6,727 bases of DNA from UBA2022 sp964621555. Its GTDB lineage: Bacteria; Patescibacteriota; Dojkabacteria; SC72. The notes below the pieces were generated by a model, which worked only from the letters and a program-made list of their open reading frames with translations, did no database searches and was not told where the DNA came from. The stretch is taken from positions 1 to 6,727 of the forward strand of contig CAZUOO010000037.1 in the NCBI GenBank assembly GCA_964621555.1, given 5' to 3'. Below, piece by piece: positions 1-5,530 of the stretch; the stretch's first letter is position 1, and every line of letters begins with the position of its first letter. Position numbers and translations under genes: made by a program.

Positions 1-2
1 AA

Positions 3-25
3 TTATGAACAATCTTTATGAGATA
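3..25 (+). repeat. 23-bp direct repeat, outer (left) copy
   Basis: It begins TTATGAACAATC and ends GAGATA, and is identical base for base to 2047-2069. Only two bases of sequence lie to its left, so what it borders on the outer side cannot be seen. Together with the other copy it brackets the rloA-rloB cassette. Confidence 0.85.
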
Positions 26-63
26 TTGATTATGTTAAAAAGGTGGAATATAATGTAAATACT

Positions 64-102
64 AAAGACAACGGCGAGGCAGATAAGCTCCATGTTGTCT
101 TT
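64..102. terminator. Hairpin in the rloB 3' tail, possible bidirectional terminator
   Basis: A perfect 9-bp stem, AAAGACAAC (64-72) with GTTGTCTTT (94-102), encloses a 21-nt loop that has a further GAG/CTC pairing. Minus-strand reading gives GTTGTCTTTAGTATTTA, and plus-strand reading gives GTTGTCTTTTATTATTT. It could therefore end rloAB transcripts, convergent transcripts from the left, or both. The long loop and modest GC content make it a weak candidate. Confidence 0.4.
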
Positions 103-116
103 TATTATTTAAGGGG

Positions 117-142
117 GATGGCAATTTGCCACCATCCTTTTA
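117..142 (+). terminator. GGATGG/CCATCC hairpin with short T-tract just beyond rloB
   Basis: A 6-bp stem GGATGG...CCATCC encloses a 10-nt loop and is followed by TTTT on the plus strand. An alternative inner fold, GGCAA/TTGCC, is also possible. The T-tract orientation suits a plus-strand transcript arriving from the left and converging with rloB. On the minus strand the stem is followed by CCCTT, which is poor for termination. Confidence 0.35.
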
Positions 143-156
143 CTCTCTCCACCCCC

Positions 157-693
157 CTACTTGTCAGTTATTAACAGAATTAACCTTCCTAACGACTCCA
201 AAGACATTGATTTTGACTCAATTAATTCTTTAGGAAAAAGATCATTATATTTCCCAATTTCAGAACGCTTGTTCGCAGAGATATAATTACTTTCAAAATA
301 TTTTTTTAGAGAATGTGAGTCCCTTTTAACCTTAGTTAAATCGCTTCCTAGGATTTGAAGTAGTATCATTTCTAGACAGGGTGAATTTTCAATAAGTACT
401 ATATTATTCTGTTTCGCTAACTTTCGAGCCCTTCCCATTTCTTCATCCGTTTTATCTGAATCGAGAAATACAACTCGAGTATCGTACCCTCCTAATACTC
501 TAATGGCTCCATTTACTATATCTGTAGGGCTGCCACCTCTACCACCCTTTACTTTTACAGCTGTTTTGAAACTATTATTGAAGATTGTAACAATGTATTT
601 ACAAAAAGCCTCATCATTTTTACCTTCACAAAACAAGAGAACAGTCCTTTTTACAGCCCTCCTTTTTCTATTTTTGTAGGCAGATTTCTTCAT
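157..693 (-). CDS. rloB: RloB-like TOPRIM-type nuclease subunit of an RloAB/AbiL-like defence pair
   Basis: This 178-residue protein has the RloB-family layout. A basic N-terminus leads into a strand ending FCEGKNDE (Glu23, the TOPRIM-type acid). A GGRGGSPTDIV segment follows at 50-60. Next is a strand ending FLDSDKTDEE (Asp78 and Asp80, the DxD acids), then NSPCLEMILLQIL (103-115), the counterpart of the RloB signature N-P-C-F-E-x-W-L. In known families RloB-type proteins are presumed metal-dependent nucleases that work with an SMC/ABC-like ATPase in phage defence. No activity can be shown from sequence alone. The ATG lies 2 bp after the stop of the upstream ATPase gene and has no nearby Shine-Dalgarno, so translation is probably coupled to that gene. 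The length is close to, or slightly below, the usual roughly 200 residues. The usual Trp of the third motif is replaced by Met-Ile. The gene symbol follows the Campylobacter name and marks family only. Confidence 0.82.
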   Translation of the reverse strand: MKKSAYKNRKRRAVKRTVLLFCEGKNDEAFCKYIVTIFNNSFKTAVKVKGGRGGSPTDIVNGAIRVLGGYDTRVVFLDSDKTDEEMGRARKLAKQNNIVLIENSPCLEMILLQILGSDLTKVKRDSHSLKKYFESNYISANKRSEIGKYNDLFPKELIESKSMSLESLGRLILLITDK

Positions 694-695
694 AA

Positions 696-1907
696 TTAGC
701 TAATTCTTGGGGTTGCTCCATAAGTACCTGCAATGTACTTCATGTAATAATTATCATCAGCCCTAACACCTCTCATATCATCAAGTCTCCAAGTATTACT
801 CGAACCCTTTTCATCTTTCTCTGTTAAAAATATCTGGTATTTATCTAGCTCCCCTAAAATTCGGTGGCTATGGGTACTAAACATAATCTGAGCATTATTA
901 GGATTAGTTTCAGGCGTAATAAATAAATCATACAGAGCCAAGATCATATCTGGATGGAGGTTAACATCTAGCTCATCTAATACAGCAATTCCCCCATACA
1001 ACAACACTTGCAATATGGTTTTTAAGGCTATAAATAATTGTTTAGTACCAGCAGATTCATATTGGAAAGGCAAAATATATTCATTATTATTAAAGATATG
1101 TGATACCTGAATATTAATTGATATTCCATCATCCTTTTTCTCTTTAACTATTTTAAAGGCATTCAAACCTAAATCAAATCTAGAAAGAATTTCTTCTGCT
1201 TTTTCCTTTACCTGAGAATTCTCACTGTAGTAGTTTAGAGCCTCAAAAAACGCAATATTAGAATTAGGAAGTAATTTATCACCACTCCAACCAGCTTCGA
1301 CAACATTTGTAGCCATTTTCTGCCAATACGACCCAATTTCCTGGCTTGTTTTATGATTTAGTCTTAAAGCTGTACTGACAATACTAGCATTTGACCTTAA
1401 AAGGTTCTGAAACTCTTTAGGTAATCCGAAATCTCCTTCTGTATAATCGTATTTTTCCTTCTTTATACTCCACTTCCTACTAAACAGTGTTTTATTCGTA
1501 GTTCTTTCAATTGATTTCGTTTTTACAAGAAGCTTTTCTTCCAAAATCATCTGTTCATTTAACACGAATTCATATGTGTATACTCGAGAATTTAGTTCAA
1601 AAACAACCGAAACTTCAGAAGGTTCTTTCTTTTTTTGCTGAAATAGGAAGGGCTTAATAGGTATTGGTGATGTTGGATTACTATTGAAAGAATCAGTAAT
1701 TAGCCATTTTAGAAATGGGAGAACCTTTAGCAGATTAGTCTTTCCAGAAGCATTAGCACCAACGACCACAGCAACTTTAGAAAGTCTTTTGTTTATGGGT
1801 GAATTAAAATAGTTGCTTGTTTTCGGAGCCTTATCATTCACTTCGAAATTTAATACATTTTCTGTAGCAAAAGAGTAAAAATTTTTAAATTTTATCGAAT
1901 ATATCAT
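696..1907 (-). CDS. rloA: RloA-like AAA/ABC-type ATPase (COG1106, AAA_15/AAA_21)
   Basis: This is the ATPase half of the pair. Counting from the ATG at 1907, the protein has 403 residues. It opens with the family-typical beta-strand start (IKFKNFYSF), followed by Walker A GANASGKT at 50-57. The signature-like ESAGTKQL lies near 284-291, Walker B AVLDELD near 308-314, and a switch-His FSTHSH near 343-348. The C-terminal AGTYGATPRI resembles the conserved Y-x-x-G-x-Y-G-x-x-P end of COG1106 proteins, so it looks complete. In RloAB, AbiL and PARIS-like systems such ATPases are thought to sense infection and control a toxic partner; that role is inferred here from homology. A GTG at 1914-1916 would add three residues. 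I prefer the ATG because it aligns with the family start, has GGGTG about 6 nt upstream, and sits about 23 nt from the predicted transcription start. Confidence 0.85.
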   Translation of the reverse strand: MIYSIKFKNFYSFATENVLNFEVNDKAPKTSNYFNSPINKRLSKVAVVVGANASGKTNLLKVLPFLKWLITDSFNSNPTSPIPIKPFLFQQKKKEPSEVSVVFELNSRVYTYEFVLNEQMILEEKLLVKTKSIERTTNKTLFSRKWSIKKEKYDYTEGDFGLPKEFQNLLRSNASIVSTALRLNHKTSQEIGSYWQKMATNVVEAGWSGDKLLPNSNIAFFEALNYYSENSQVKEKAEEILSRFDLGLNAFKIVKEKKDDGISINIQVSHIFNNNEYILPFQYESAGTKQLFIALKTILQVLLYGGIAVLDELDVNLHPDMILALYDLFITPETNPNNAQIMFSTHSHRILGELDKYQIFLTEKDEKGSSNTWRLDDMRGVRADDNYYMKYIAGTYGATPRIS

Positions 1908-1936
1908 CTTTAACACCCAATCAATTATTTAGTTAC

Positions 1937-1965
1937 AGTATATCGGCTTACACCTCACAAGTCAA
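1937..1965 (-). promoter_or_regulatory. Near-consensus sigma70 promoter of the rloAB cassette
   Basis: On the minus strand, a -35 box TTGACT (1960-1965) and a -10 box TATACT (1937-1942) are separated by exactly 17 bp. Each differs from consensus by one base. The predicted start of transcription is near 1930, giving a 5' leader of about 23 nt to the ATG at 1907. It lies inside the repeat-bounded segment, so the cassette carries its own expression signal. Confidence 0.75.
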
Positions 1966-2007
1966 TAATCAACAAAACTTCGTGCGAGATGAGGATACAA
2001 GGATAGA

Positions 2008-2017
2008 TATTGCAATA
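2008..2017. promoter_or_regulatory. 10-bp perfect palindrome upstream of the rloAB promoter
   Basis: TATTGCAATA is a perfect palindrome about 43 bp upstream of the -35 box of rloA. It could be a regulator site, but a 10-bp AT-rich palindrome is also plausible by chance. No regulator gene is present in the cassette. Confidence 0.2.
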
Positions 2018-2046
2018 ATACAACTTTTACGATATCTCCTGGATAG

Positions 2047-2069
2047 TTATGAACAATCTTTATGAGATA
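2047..2069 (+). repeat. 23-bp direct repeat, inner (right) copy at the end of wzm
   Basis: Identical to 3-25 and in the same orientation, 2,044 bp away. It lies 4 bp beyond the wzm stop codon (2074-2076). This copy is edged by a 6-bp inverted repeat, GATAGT (2042-2047) and ACTATC (2069-2074). The left copy lacks the second of these arms, and its first cannot be judged because the window ends. Agreement stops sharply at both ends of the repeat. Confidence 0.85.
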
Positions 2070-2073
2070 CTAT

Positions 2074-2892
2074 CTATATAATATCTGCAAAATATTTCTC
2101 TACATACTTGAAATATACATAACCTGATATAAATACAATCAAGGTTATAAGTACGGAAGTACCAAGAAGAGGCCAATTAACAGCCACATTACCAAGAATT
2201 AATGCCCTATGTGCCTCAATTAAACCTGAAAGAGGATTAAGTGCAAGCACCCACTGATAGTTACCCGCTAAAGAAACAGGATATATGATTGGAGTTATAT
2301 ACATAAGGGTTTGAGTGAAAAATGGTAGCGCATACTGTACATCCCTATACTTAACATTAAGGGCTGAGAACCAAAGACCAATACCCACACTAAGGATCCA
2401 AGTGAAGAAAACTATAACAGGAAGAAGAAGCATGGAGAGGGTTAAAGGATATCCGTAGTACAACATAAGGGCGAAAACGATTGTAAAGGAGATTAGGTAA
2501 TCAATTAGACCAACGATAGTTGAGGAAGCAGGAATAATGACCCTAGGGAAATATACCTTTGTAATTAGCTTTGAATTACCAACCATACTCGTACTAGCCT
2601 GCGCTACAGCTGCAGAGAAGTATGTCCAGAGTACCAGACCAGAATATGAGAAGATTGGGTATGGAACACCATCGGTTGGAATCTGTGCAATTCTTCCAAA
2701 GAGGAATGTAAATACAACCATAGTTAGAAGAGGGCGAATAATAGCCCACAATACTCCTATCAATGTCTGCTTATACCTAACTTGAAACTCTCTCATTGCA
2801 AGTACCCCAAACAACTCTCTATACTTCCACAACTCTTTTAAATCAAAGTTTGATAGTCCTTTTTTTGCTTTAATTACAGTTACTTCTTTCAT
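2074..2892 (-). CDS. wzm: ABC-2 type polysaccharide export permease (Wzm/TagG family)
   Basis: This 272-residue inner-membrane protein has the family's usual length and start. A cytoplasmic amphipathic N-terminus runs into LFGVLAMREFQVRYKQTLIG and LWAIIRPLL, the R-x-V-R-Y-K-x-T-x-x-G-x-L-W pattern of COG1682 permeases. About six hydrophobic segments follow, together with the conserved late stretch TQTLMYITPIIYP and LNPLSGLIEAHR. Known members pair with an ATPase (Wzt/TagH) and move undecaprenyl-linked O-antigen, teichoic acid or similar glycan across the membrane. No ATPase is present here. The place where it would follow is occupied by the repeat-bounded rloAB cassette. The start is about 13 bp after the apparent end of the DUF354 gene, and no clear Shine-Dalgarno is seen, so operon coupling is likely. 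The symbol denotes family, not substrate. Confidence 0.9.
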   Translation of the reverse strand: MKEVTVIKAKKGLSNFDLKELWKYRELFGVLAMREFQVRYKQTLIGVLWAIIRPLLTMVVFTFLFGRIAQIPTDGVPYPIFSYSGLVLWTYFSAAVAQASTSMVGNSKLITKVYFPRVIIPASSTIVGLIDYLISFTIVFALMLYYGYPLTLSMLLLPVIVFFTWILSVGIGLWFSALNVKYRDVQYALPFFTQTLMYITPIIYPVSLAGNYQWVLALNPLSGLIEAHRALILGNVAVNWPLLGTSVLITLIVFISGYVYFKYVEKYFADII

Positions 2893-2905
2893 ACTATTGA
2901 GTATT

Positions 2906-3904
2906 TTANNNNNNNNNNNNNNNNNNNNNNNNNNNNNNNNNNNNNNNNNNNNNNNNNNNNNNNNNNNNNNNNNNNNNNNNNNNNNNNNNNNNNNNNNNNN
3001 NNNNNNNNGTATTAAAACTATAACTTAAACCATAGCTCTCTTCCTCCTTAAGATATCCAATCTTCCCTGCGAAATCATTAAACCGAATAGCGGGAGTACC
3101 TAATAATCCTGCTTCAGAGATCATAGACTGACTATCCCCTATAAACATGTCGGCATAGTACATAGCGTGAAGATGATTTACAGCCTCTAATTTCAATCTC
3201 ATATGCTCATATTCAGCAGGCAATTCTCTTTCAGACATAATATATACATTACCGCGCTTCTTCAACATACCAATTAACCTCTTAACCATAGCATTATCCA
3301 ATCCCTTCTTCCCCCTATCGTGGCTAGCAGACATAGATACAAGACGGATTAAAAAGAACCTCTTTCCTGATGGATTAAACCTCTTCACAAATTCATAGTT
3401 TGGTTTGAAATAGTTGGGATTACAGTATGCCCACTTATGACTCCCACTATACCCAACCTTTTTAAAATTCAAAGGTCCTAAATCACAAGTTTTAGGTGCA
3501 AACACCTTAGTTGCAAATAGCCATATTGGAGAGTATTCAGGCACAATTGAGAAGTCATCGTCTTGAAATACCAAGGTTGGAATTCTTTTAACCCAACCAA
3601 CAAAGGAGAGTATATCACTGGTTATAAACAGGTCATACTTCTTTCCATTGGTTAATTTGAAAAGTCTGTAGAGAGTTCTAAACATATTAATAACTGTGGC
3701 AAGAAGTATTGGTACACCCTTTAATCTTCTTCCTTCTGGAAAGATATTTACATAGTTCCACCCTTCACTCTTAACAAAATCCTCAAGGGTATCTTTAGTT
3801 ACAATCGCCCAATCAACGCTGTGGCCTTTGGATATTAGTATATTTGTAGTATCCCTAAAGAGTCTAAACTTTGCAGGATGAACTATGAAGAAGAGTATAC
3901 GCAT
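2906..3904 (-). CDS. DUF354 (PF04007) GT-B-like protein, 3' part in assembly gap
   Basis: Sequence from 3009 to 3904 encodes 298 visible residues of a DUF354 protein. The N-terminal MRILFFIVHPAKFRLFRD and an early QDDDFSIVPEY segment fit the family. So do RLVSMSASHDRGKKGL in the middle and GDSQSMISEAGLLGTPAIR near 256-274. The last two resemble UDP-GlcNAc 2-epimerase/GT-B folds. The family is found in glycan clusters, and its exact reaction is not established. It may bind a nucleotide-sugar or act as a glycosyltransferase. The C-terminus is lost in the N run at 2909-3008. If the gap length were right, the frame would end at TAA 2906-2908 and give 332 residues, near the family size, but the gap size is unreliable. 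The ATG is 4 bp after the GT2 stop codon, so translation is probably coupled. Confidence 0.82.
   Translation of the reverse strand: MRILFFIVHPAKFRLFRDTTNILISKGHSVDWAIVTKDTLEDFVKSEGWNYVNIFPEGRRLKGVPILLATVINMFRTLYRLFKLTNGKKYDLFITSDILSFVGWVKRIPTLVFQDDDFSIVPEYSPIWLFATKVFAPKTCDLGPLNFKKVGYSGSHKWAYCNPNYFKPNYEFVKRFNPSGKRFFLIRLVSMSASHDRGKKGLDNAMVKRLIGMLKKRGNVYIMSERELPAEYEHMRLKLEAVNHLHAMYYADMFIGDSQSMISEAGLLGTPAIRFNDFAGKIGYLKEEESYGLSYSFNXXXXXXXXXXXXXXXXXXXXXXXXXXXXXXXXXX
2909..3008. other. Assembly gap (100 N) in DUF354 3' region
   Basis: A run of exactly 100 N. It removes the C-terminal part of the DUF354 gene and possibly more sequence upstream of wzm. The same length as the other gap suggests a placeholder. 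Confidence 0.98.
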
Positions 3905-3908
3905 ATGA

Positions 3909-4726
3909 TTATTTTTTATACTTCTGTGACTTAATATAGTATAGGATCTTCTCTTGATTATGAATCACCCTATCCAACATATCTGCTACAATACCTATTA
4001 AGTATGTGAGGATACCAAGAGATGCTGCATATATACCAAGAATACCCAAAAACTTATAAGGTGTGAATGTACCTGTATTTAGCCAATGTGCGCCTGTAAA
4101 CAGCATGAATATCAAACCTGGAATGAAGAAGATACTACCCAGGATTGTAAAGAAACGAAGAGGGGCATAATCCCTAAATGCACGAATAATATTGAGAGCA
4201 GATCTTGAAACATATTTAAAAACACTTGATACCACCCTAGACTTCCTTCCCTTGTAGTATTTAACAACCACAGGAATTTGAAGGATATTTAACTTCTTCG
4301 TAGCTAGAATCTGAAATGATTCTTGAGTATAGGTATCCTTTGTATTGATGTTAACATTAAGCAATGCTTTACGATTGTATGCTCTAAAGCCACAGGTTAC
4401 ATCATTAAAGGTCTGATTACTCANNNNNNNNNNNNNNNNNNNNNNNNNNNNNNNNNNNNNNNNNNNNNNNNNNNNNNNNNNNNNNNNNNNNNNNNNNNNN
4501 NNNNNNNNNNNNNNNNNNNNNNNTATGAGAGTCTTTTCTGACTACCGTTTCTAATAACGACAGCACCTTCTTGCTTTGCACTTTTGGCAGTATCGTCTGT
4601 ACTTCCATCATCTATAACGAGTTTAACAATTTCTGTAATACCTTCAATCTTTTTAGGGATACCTGAAAGGACCTGTTTAATGGTTTTCTCTTCATTATGA
4701 GCAAAGGTAAAGACGAGTAGTTTCAT
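3909..4726 (-). CDS. DPM1-like GT2 glycosyltransferase with C-terminal membrane anchor, interrupted by assembly gap
   Basis: One gene is seen in two pieces. The 5' piece (4524-4726) encodes 67 residues: MKLLVFTFAHNEEKT, the GT2 nucleotide-binding DDGSTDDT (39-46), and an end at QKRLS. The 3' piece (3909-4423) is open back to the gap and begins SNQTFNDVTCGFRAYNRKAL, the typical DPM1-family second half. It then has two membrane helices (about FFTILGSIFFIPGLIFMLF and FLGILGIYAASLGILTYLI) and a basic tail. A TTG at 4364 is not a real start. Family members transfer a sugar to polyprenyl phosphate or glycan at the cytoplasmic face. The catalytic DxD region is missing in the gap. The two pieces are in different frames if the gap is 100 bases, so its length is wrong. 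An extended -10 promoter precedes the gene, and DUF354 follows after 4 bp. Confidence 0.85.
4424..4523. other. Assembly gap (100 N) inside the GT2 gene
   Basis: A run of exactly 100 N within one gene. For the two gene halves to share a frame, the real missing length must leave remainder 2 when divided by 3. One hundred leaves remainder 1, so the length is a placeholder. From the family layout, the missing part is probably about 80-90 codons. Confidence 0.97.
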
Positions 4727-4753
4727 ATATTTATTACATATAGATTATATTTA

Positions 4754-4762
4754 ATTATACCA
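4754..4762 (-). promoter_or_regulatory. Extended -10 promoter of the GT2-DUF354-wzm operon
   Basis: The minus strand reads TGGTATAAT, a TGn extension plus a perfect TATAAT (4754-4759), with only a poor -35 match 17 bp upstream. Transcription would start near 4747, about 20 nt before the GT2 ATG. A second TATAAT lies nearer the gene without a better -35 box. Confidence 0.5.
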
Positions 4763-4787
4763 CCGTTGCGATTATTTCACTTCTCTC

Positions 4788-4833
4788 ATTGTTCATTGTA
4801 TAATATATTATCTAATTGTTCTAAACGAACAAT
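4788..4833. promoter_or_regulatory. Cluster of three ATTGTTC half-sites, two forming an inverted repeat
   Basis: ATTGTTC occurs at 4788-4794 and 4815-4821, and in reverse as GAACAAT at 4827-4833. The last two form a 7-bp inverted repeat with a 5-base centre. The cluster sits just upstream of the -35 position of the GT2 promoter and just beyond the NYN gene stop codon. It could be an operator or activator site. The inverted pair could alternatively be a weak hairpin ending the NYN transcript. Confidence 0.35.
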
Positions 4834-4840
4834 CAGAGTT

Positions 4841-5446
4841 TTACATCCCAGAGCCACTCTTTTTATTAAGAGTGGCTTTTTGTTGAGCCCTCTCATTTTT
4901 AGAGACTAAATCATTACCCCATATTTCTTCAATAGTAAGGATATCAGTATAACCGTCTGCACCAGTTCTCAGCTCCGTGGAAACATTATTTTTAGAAGAG
5001 TAAATATATACCAATTTACCTTTTTGACGTACATGAGACACTAGCTCCAAGAAATCAGAATCCCCTGAGAATAGTATCGCTATATCAAAGGACTCTATGA
5101 ACCGCATAACATCAATAGTCATTTCCACATCCATATTCCCCTTTTCAATTATCATCCTTCCATGATAAATACGTTTTAGTTCTTTTTTCCTTACCACAAA
5201 GTTCAGCCCTTTCTTCAAATAGGTATAAAACTTATGACGACTACTTAATGAATACGAACGCGTACCATTTTTTGGATATGCTGTATAAAAAAATATTTGA
5301 AAGATCGATGGCTTATACCTTACCTTTAACCAGTCAGACAGACTAGCATAGTTTATCAGTTTAGCCTTTGACTTTTGGGCTTCCCATAAATTTGATGCAT
5401 CTATAAATACATACACACGCATTCTACTATCATTCTTTTTATTCAT
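4841..5446 (-). CDS. NYN domain (LabA/DUF88-like) PIN-fold ribonuclease
   Basis: This 201-residue protein has the acidic site of NYN/PIN-like nucleases. FIDASNLW carries Asp16, KGNMDVEMTIDVM carries Asp106 and Asp112, and ILFSGDSDFLELV carries Asp129 and Asp131. The KG-x-D and SGDSDF motifs are diagnostic for the NYN/DUF88 group. Known relatives are metal-dependent RNases or RNA-processing factors, and the target here is unknown. The C-terminal 25 or so residues are polar and look unstructured. The start could be the ATG at 5446 or an internal ATG at 5422 (Met9, just before RVYVFIDASNLW). A TGATACAAT extended -10 lies only 6 nt before the first ATG, which would give a nearly leaderless transcript from 5446. 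It is separated from its neighbours by 84 and 114 bp, so it may be its own unit in the glycan region. Confidence 0.85.
   Translation of the reverse strand: MNKKNDSRMRVYVFIDASNLWEAQKSKAKLINYASLSDWLKVRYKPSIFQIFFYTAYPKNGTRSYSLSSRHKFYTYLKKGLNFVVRKKELKRIYHGRMIIEKGNMDVEMTIDVMRFIESFDIAILFSGDSDFLELVSHVRQKGKLVYIYSSKNNVSTELRTGADGYTDILTIEEIWGNDLVSKNERAQQKATLNKKSGSGM
4852..4881 (+). terminator. Strong hairpin plus T-tract read on the plus strand, inside the NYN 3' end
   Basis: A perfect 10-bp stem AGCCACTCTT/AAGAGTGGCT with a 6-nt loop is followed by TTTTT on the plus strand. It has intrinsic-terminator form but lies inside the last codons of the minus-strand NYN gene. There is no plus-strand gene nearby. 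On the minus strand the stem is followed by CTGGG rather than a T-tract, so it would not be a good terminator for NYN itself. Confidence 0.5.
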
Positions 5447-5452
5447 AGTTTT

Positions 5453-5461
5453 ATTGTATCA
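5453..5461 (-). promoter_or_regulatory. Possible extended -10 element of the NYN gene
   Basis: The minus strand reads TGATACAAT, with TACAAT ending 6 nt before the ATG at 5446. No convincing -35 box is seen. If active, it would start transcription at or next to the ATG, or give a leader of about 24 nt to the internal ATG at 5422. Confidence 0.3.
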
Positions 5462-5530
5462 CTAGCTGAATACAATATTTAGCCTATGGATAAAGGATTA
5501 ATGAACGATTCACACTATATTCTTAACCAC

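Larger units (their letters stand above)
3..2069. mobile_element. Putative repeat-bounded defence cassette (rloAB)
   Basis: The unit consists of promoter, rloA, rloB and a hairpin tail between perfect 23-bp direct repeats. This is the architecture expected of an inserted or site-specifically recombined cassette. No transposase, integrase or terminal inverted repeats are visible, so mobility would need a recombinase in trans or one lying outside the window. Calling it mobile is inference; the repeats themselves are directly seen. Confidence 0.4.
1908..2073. other. Intergenic region between wzm end and rloA
   Basis: About 166 bp without a gene. It contains the inner 23-bp repeat copy, the 10-bp palindrome and the rloA promoter. 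It also has an imperfect repeat beginning GGATAG at 2001 and again at 2041 (GGATAGATAT...CAAT versus GGATAGTTATGAACAAT), offset by 40 bp. Confidence 0.5.

Noticed and set aside
64..102. Integron attC-like site
   Set aside because: The arms AAAGACAAC/GTTGTCTTT superficially recall attC cores, but they do not fit the R-Y-Y-Y-A-A-C/G-T-T-R-R-R-Y pattern and no integron integrase is present.
2537..2785. Plus-strand open frame of 82 codons
   Set aside because: It lies wholly antisense to the well-supported wzm permease and has no recognisable domain, so it is a shadow.
3909..4364. Separate 151-codon gene starting at TTG 4364
   Set aside because: The frame stays open upstream to the gap and encodes DVTCGFRAYNRKAL, the continuation of the GT2 protein.
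4323..4611. Open frames running through the second N run on both strands
   Set aside because: They exist only because N codons do not give stops. They overlap the real GT2 gene in the wrong frame or strand.
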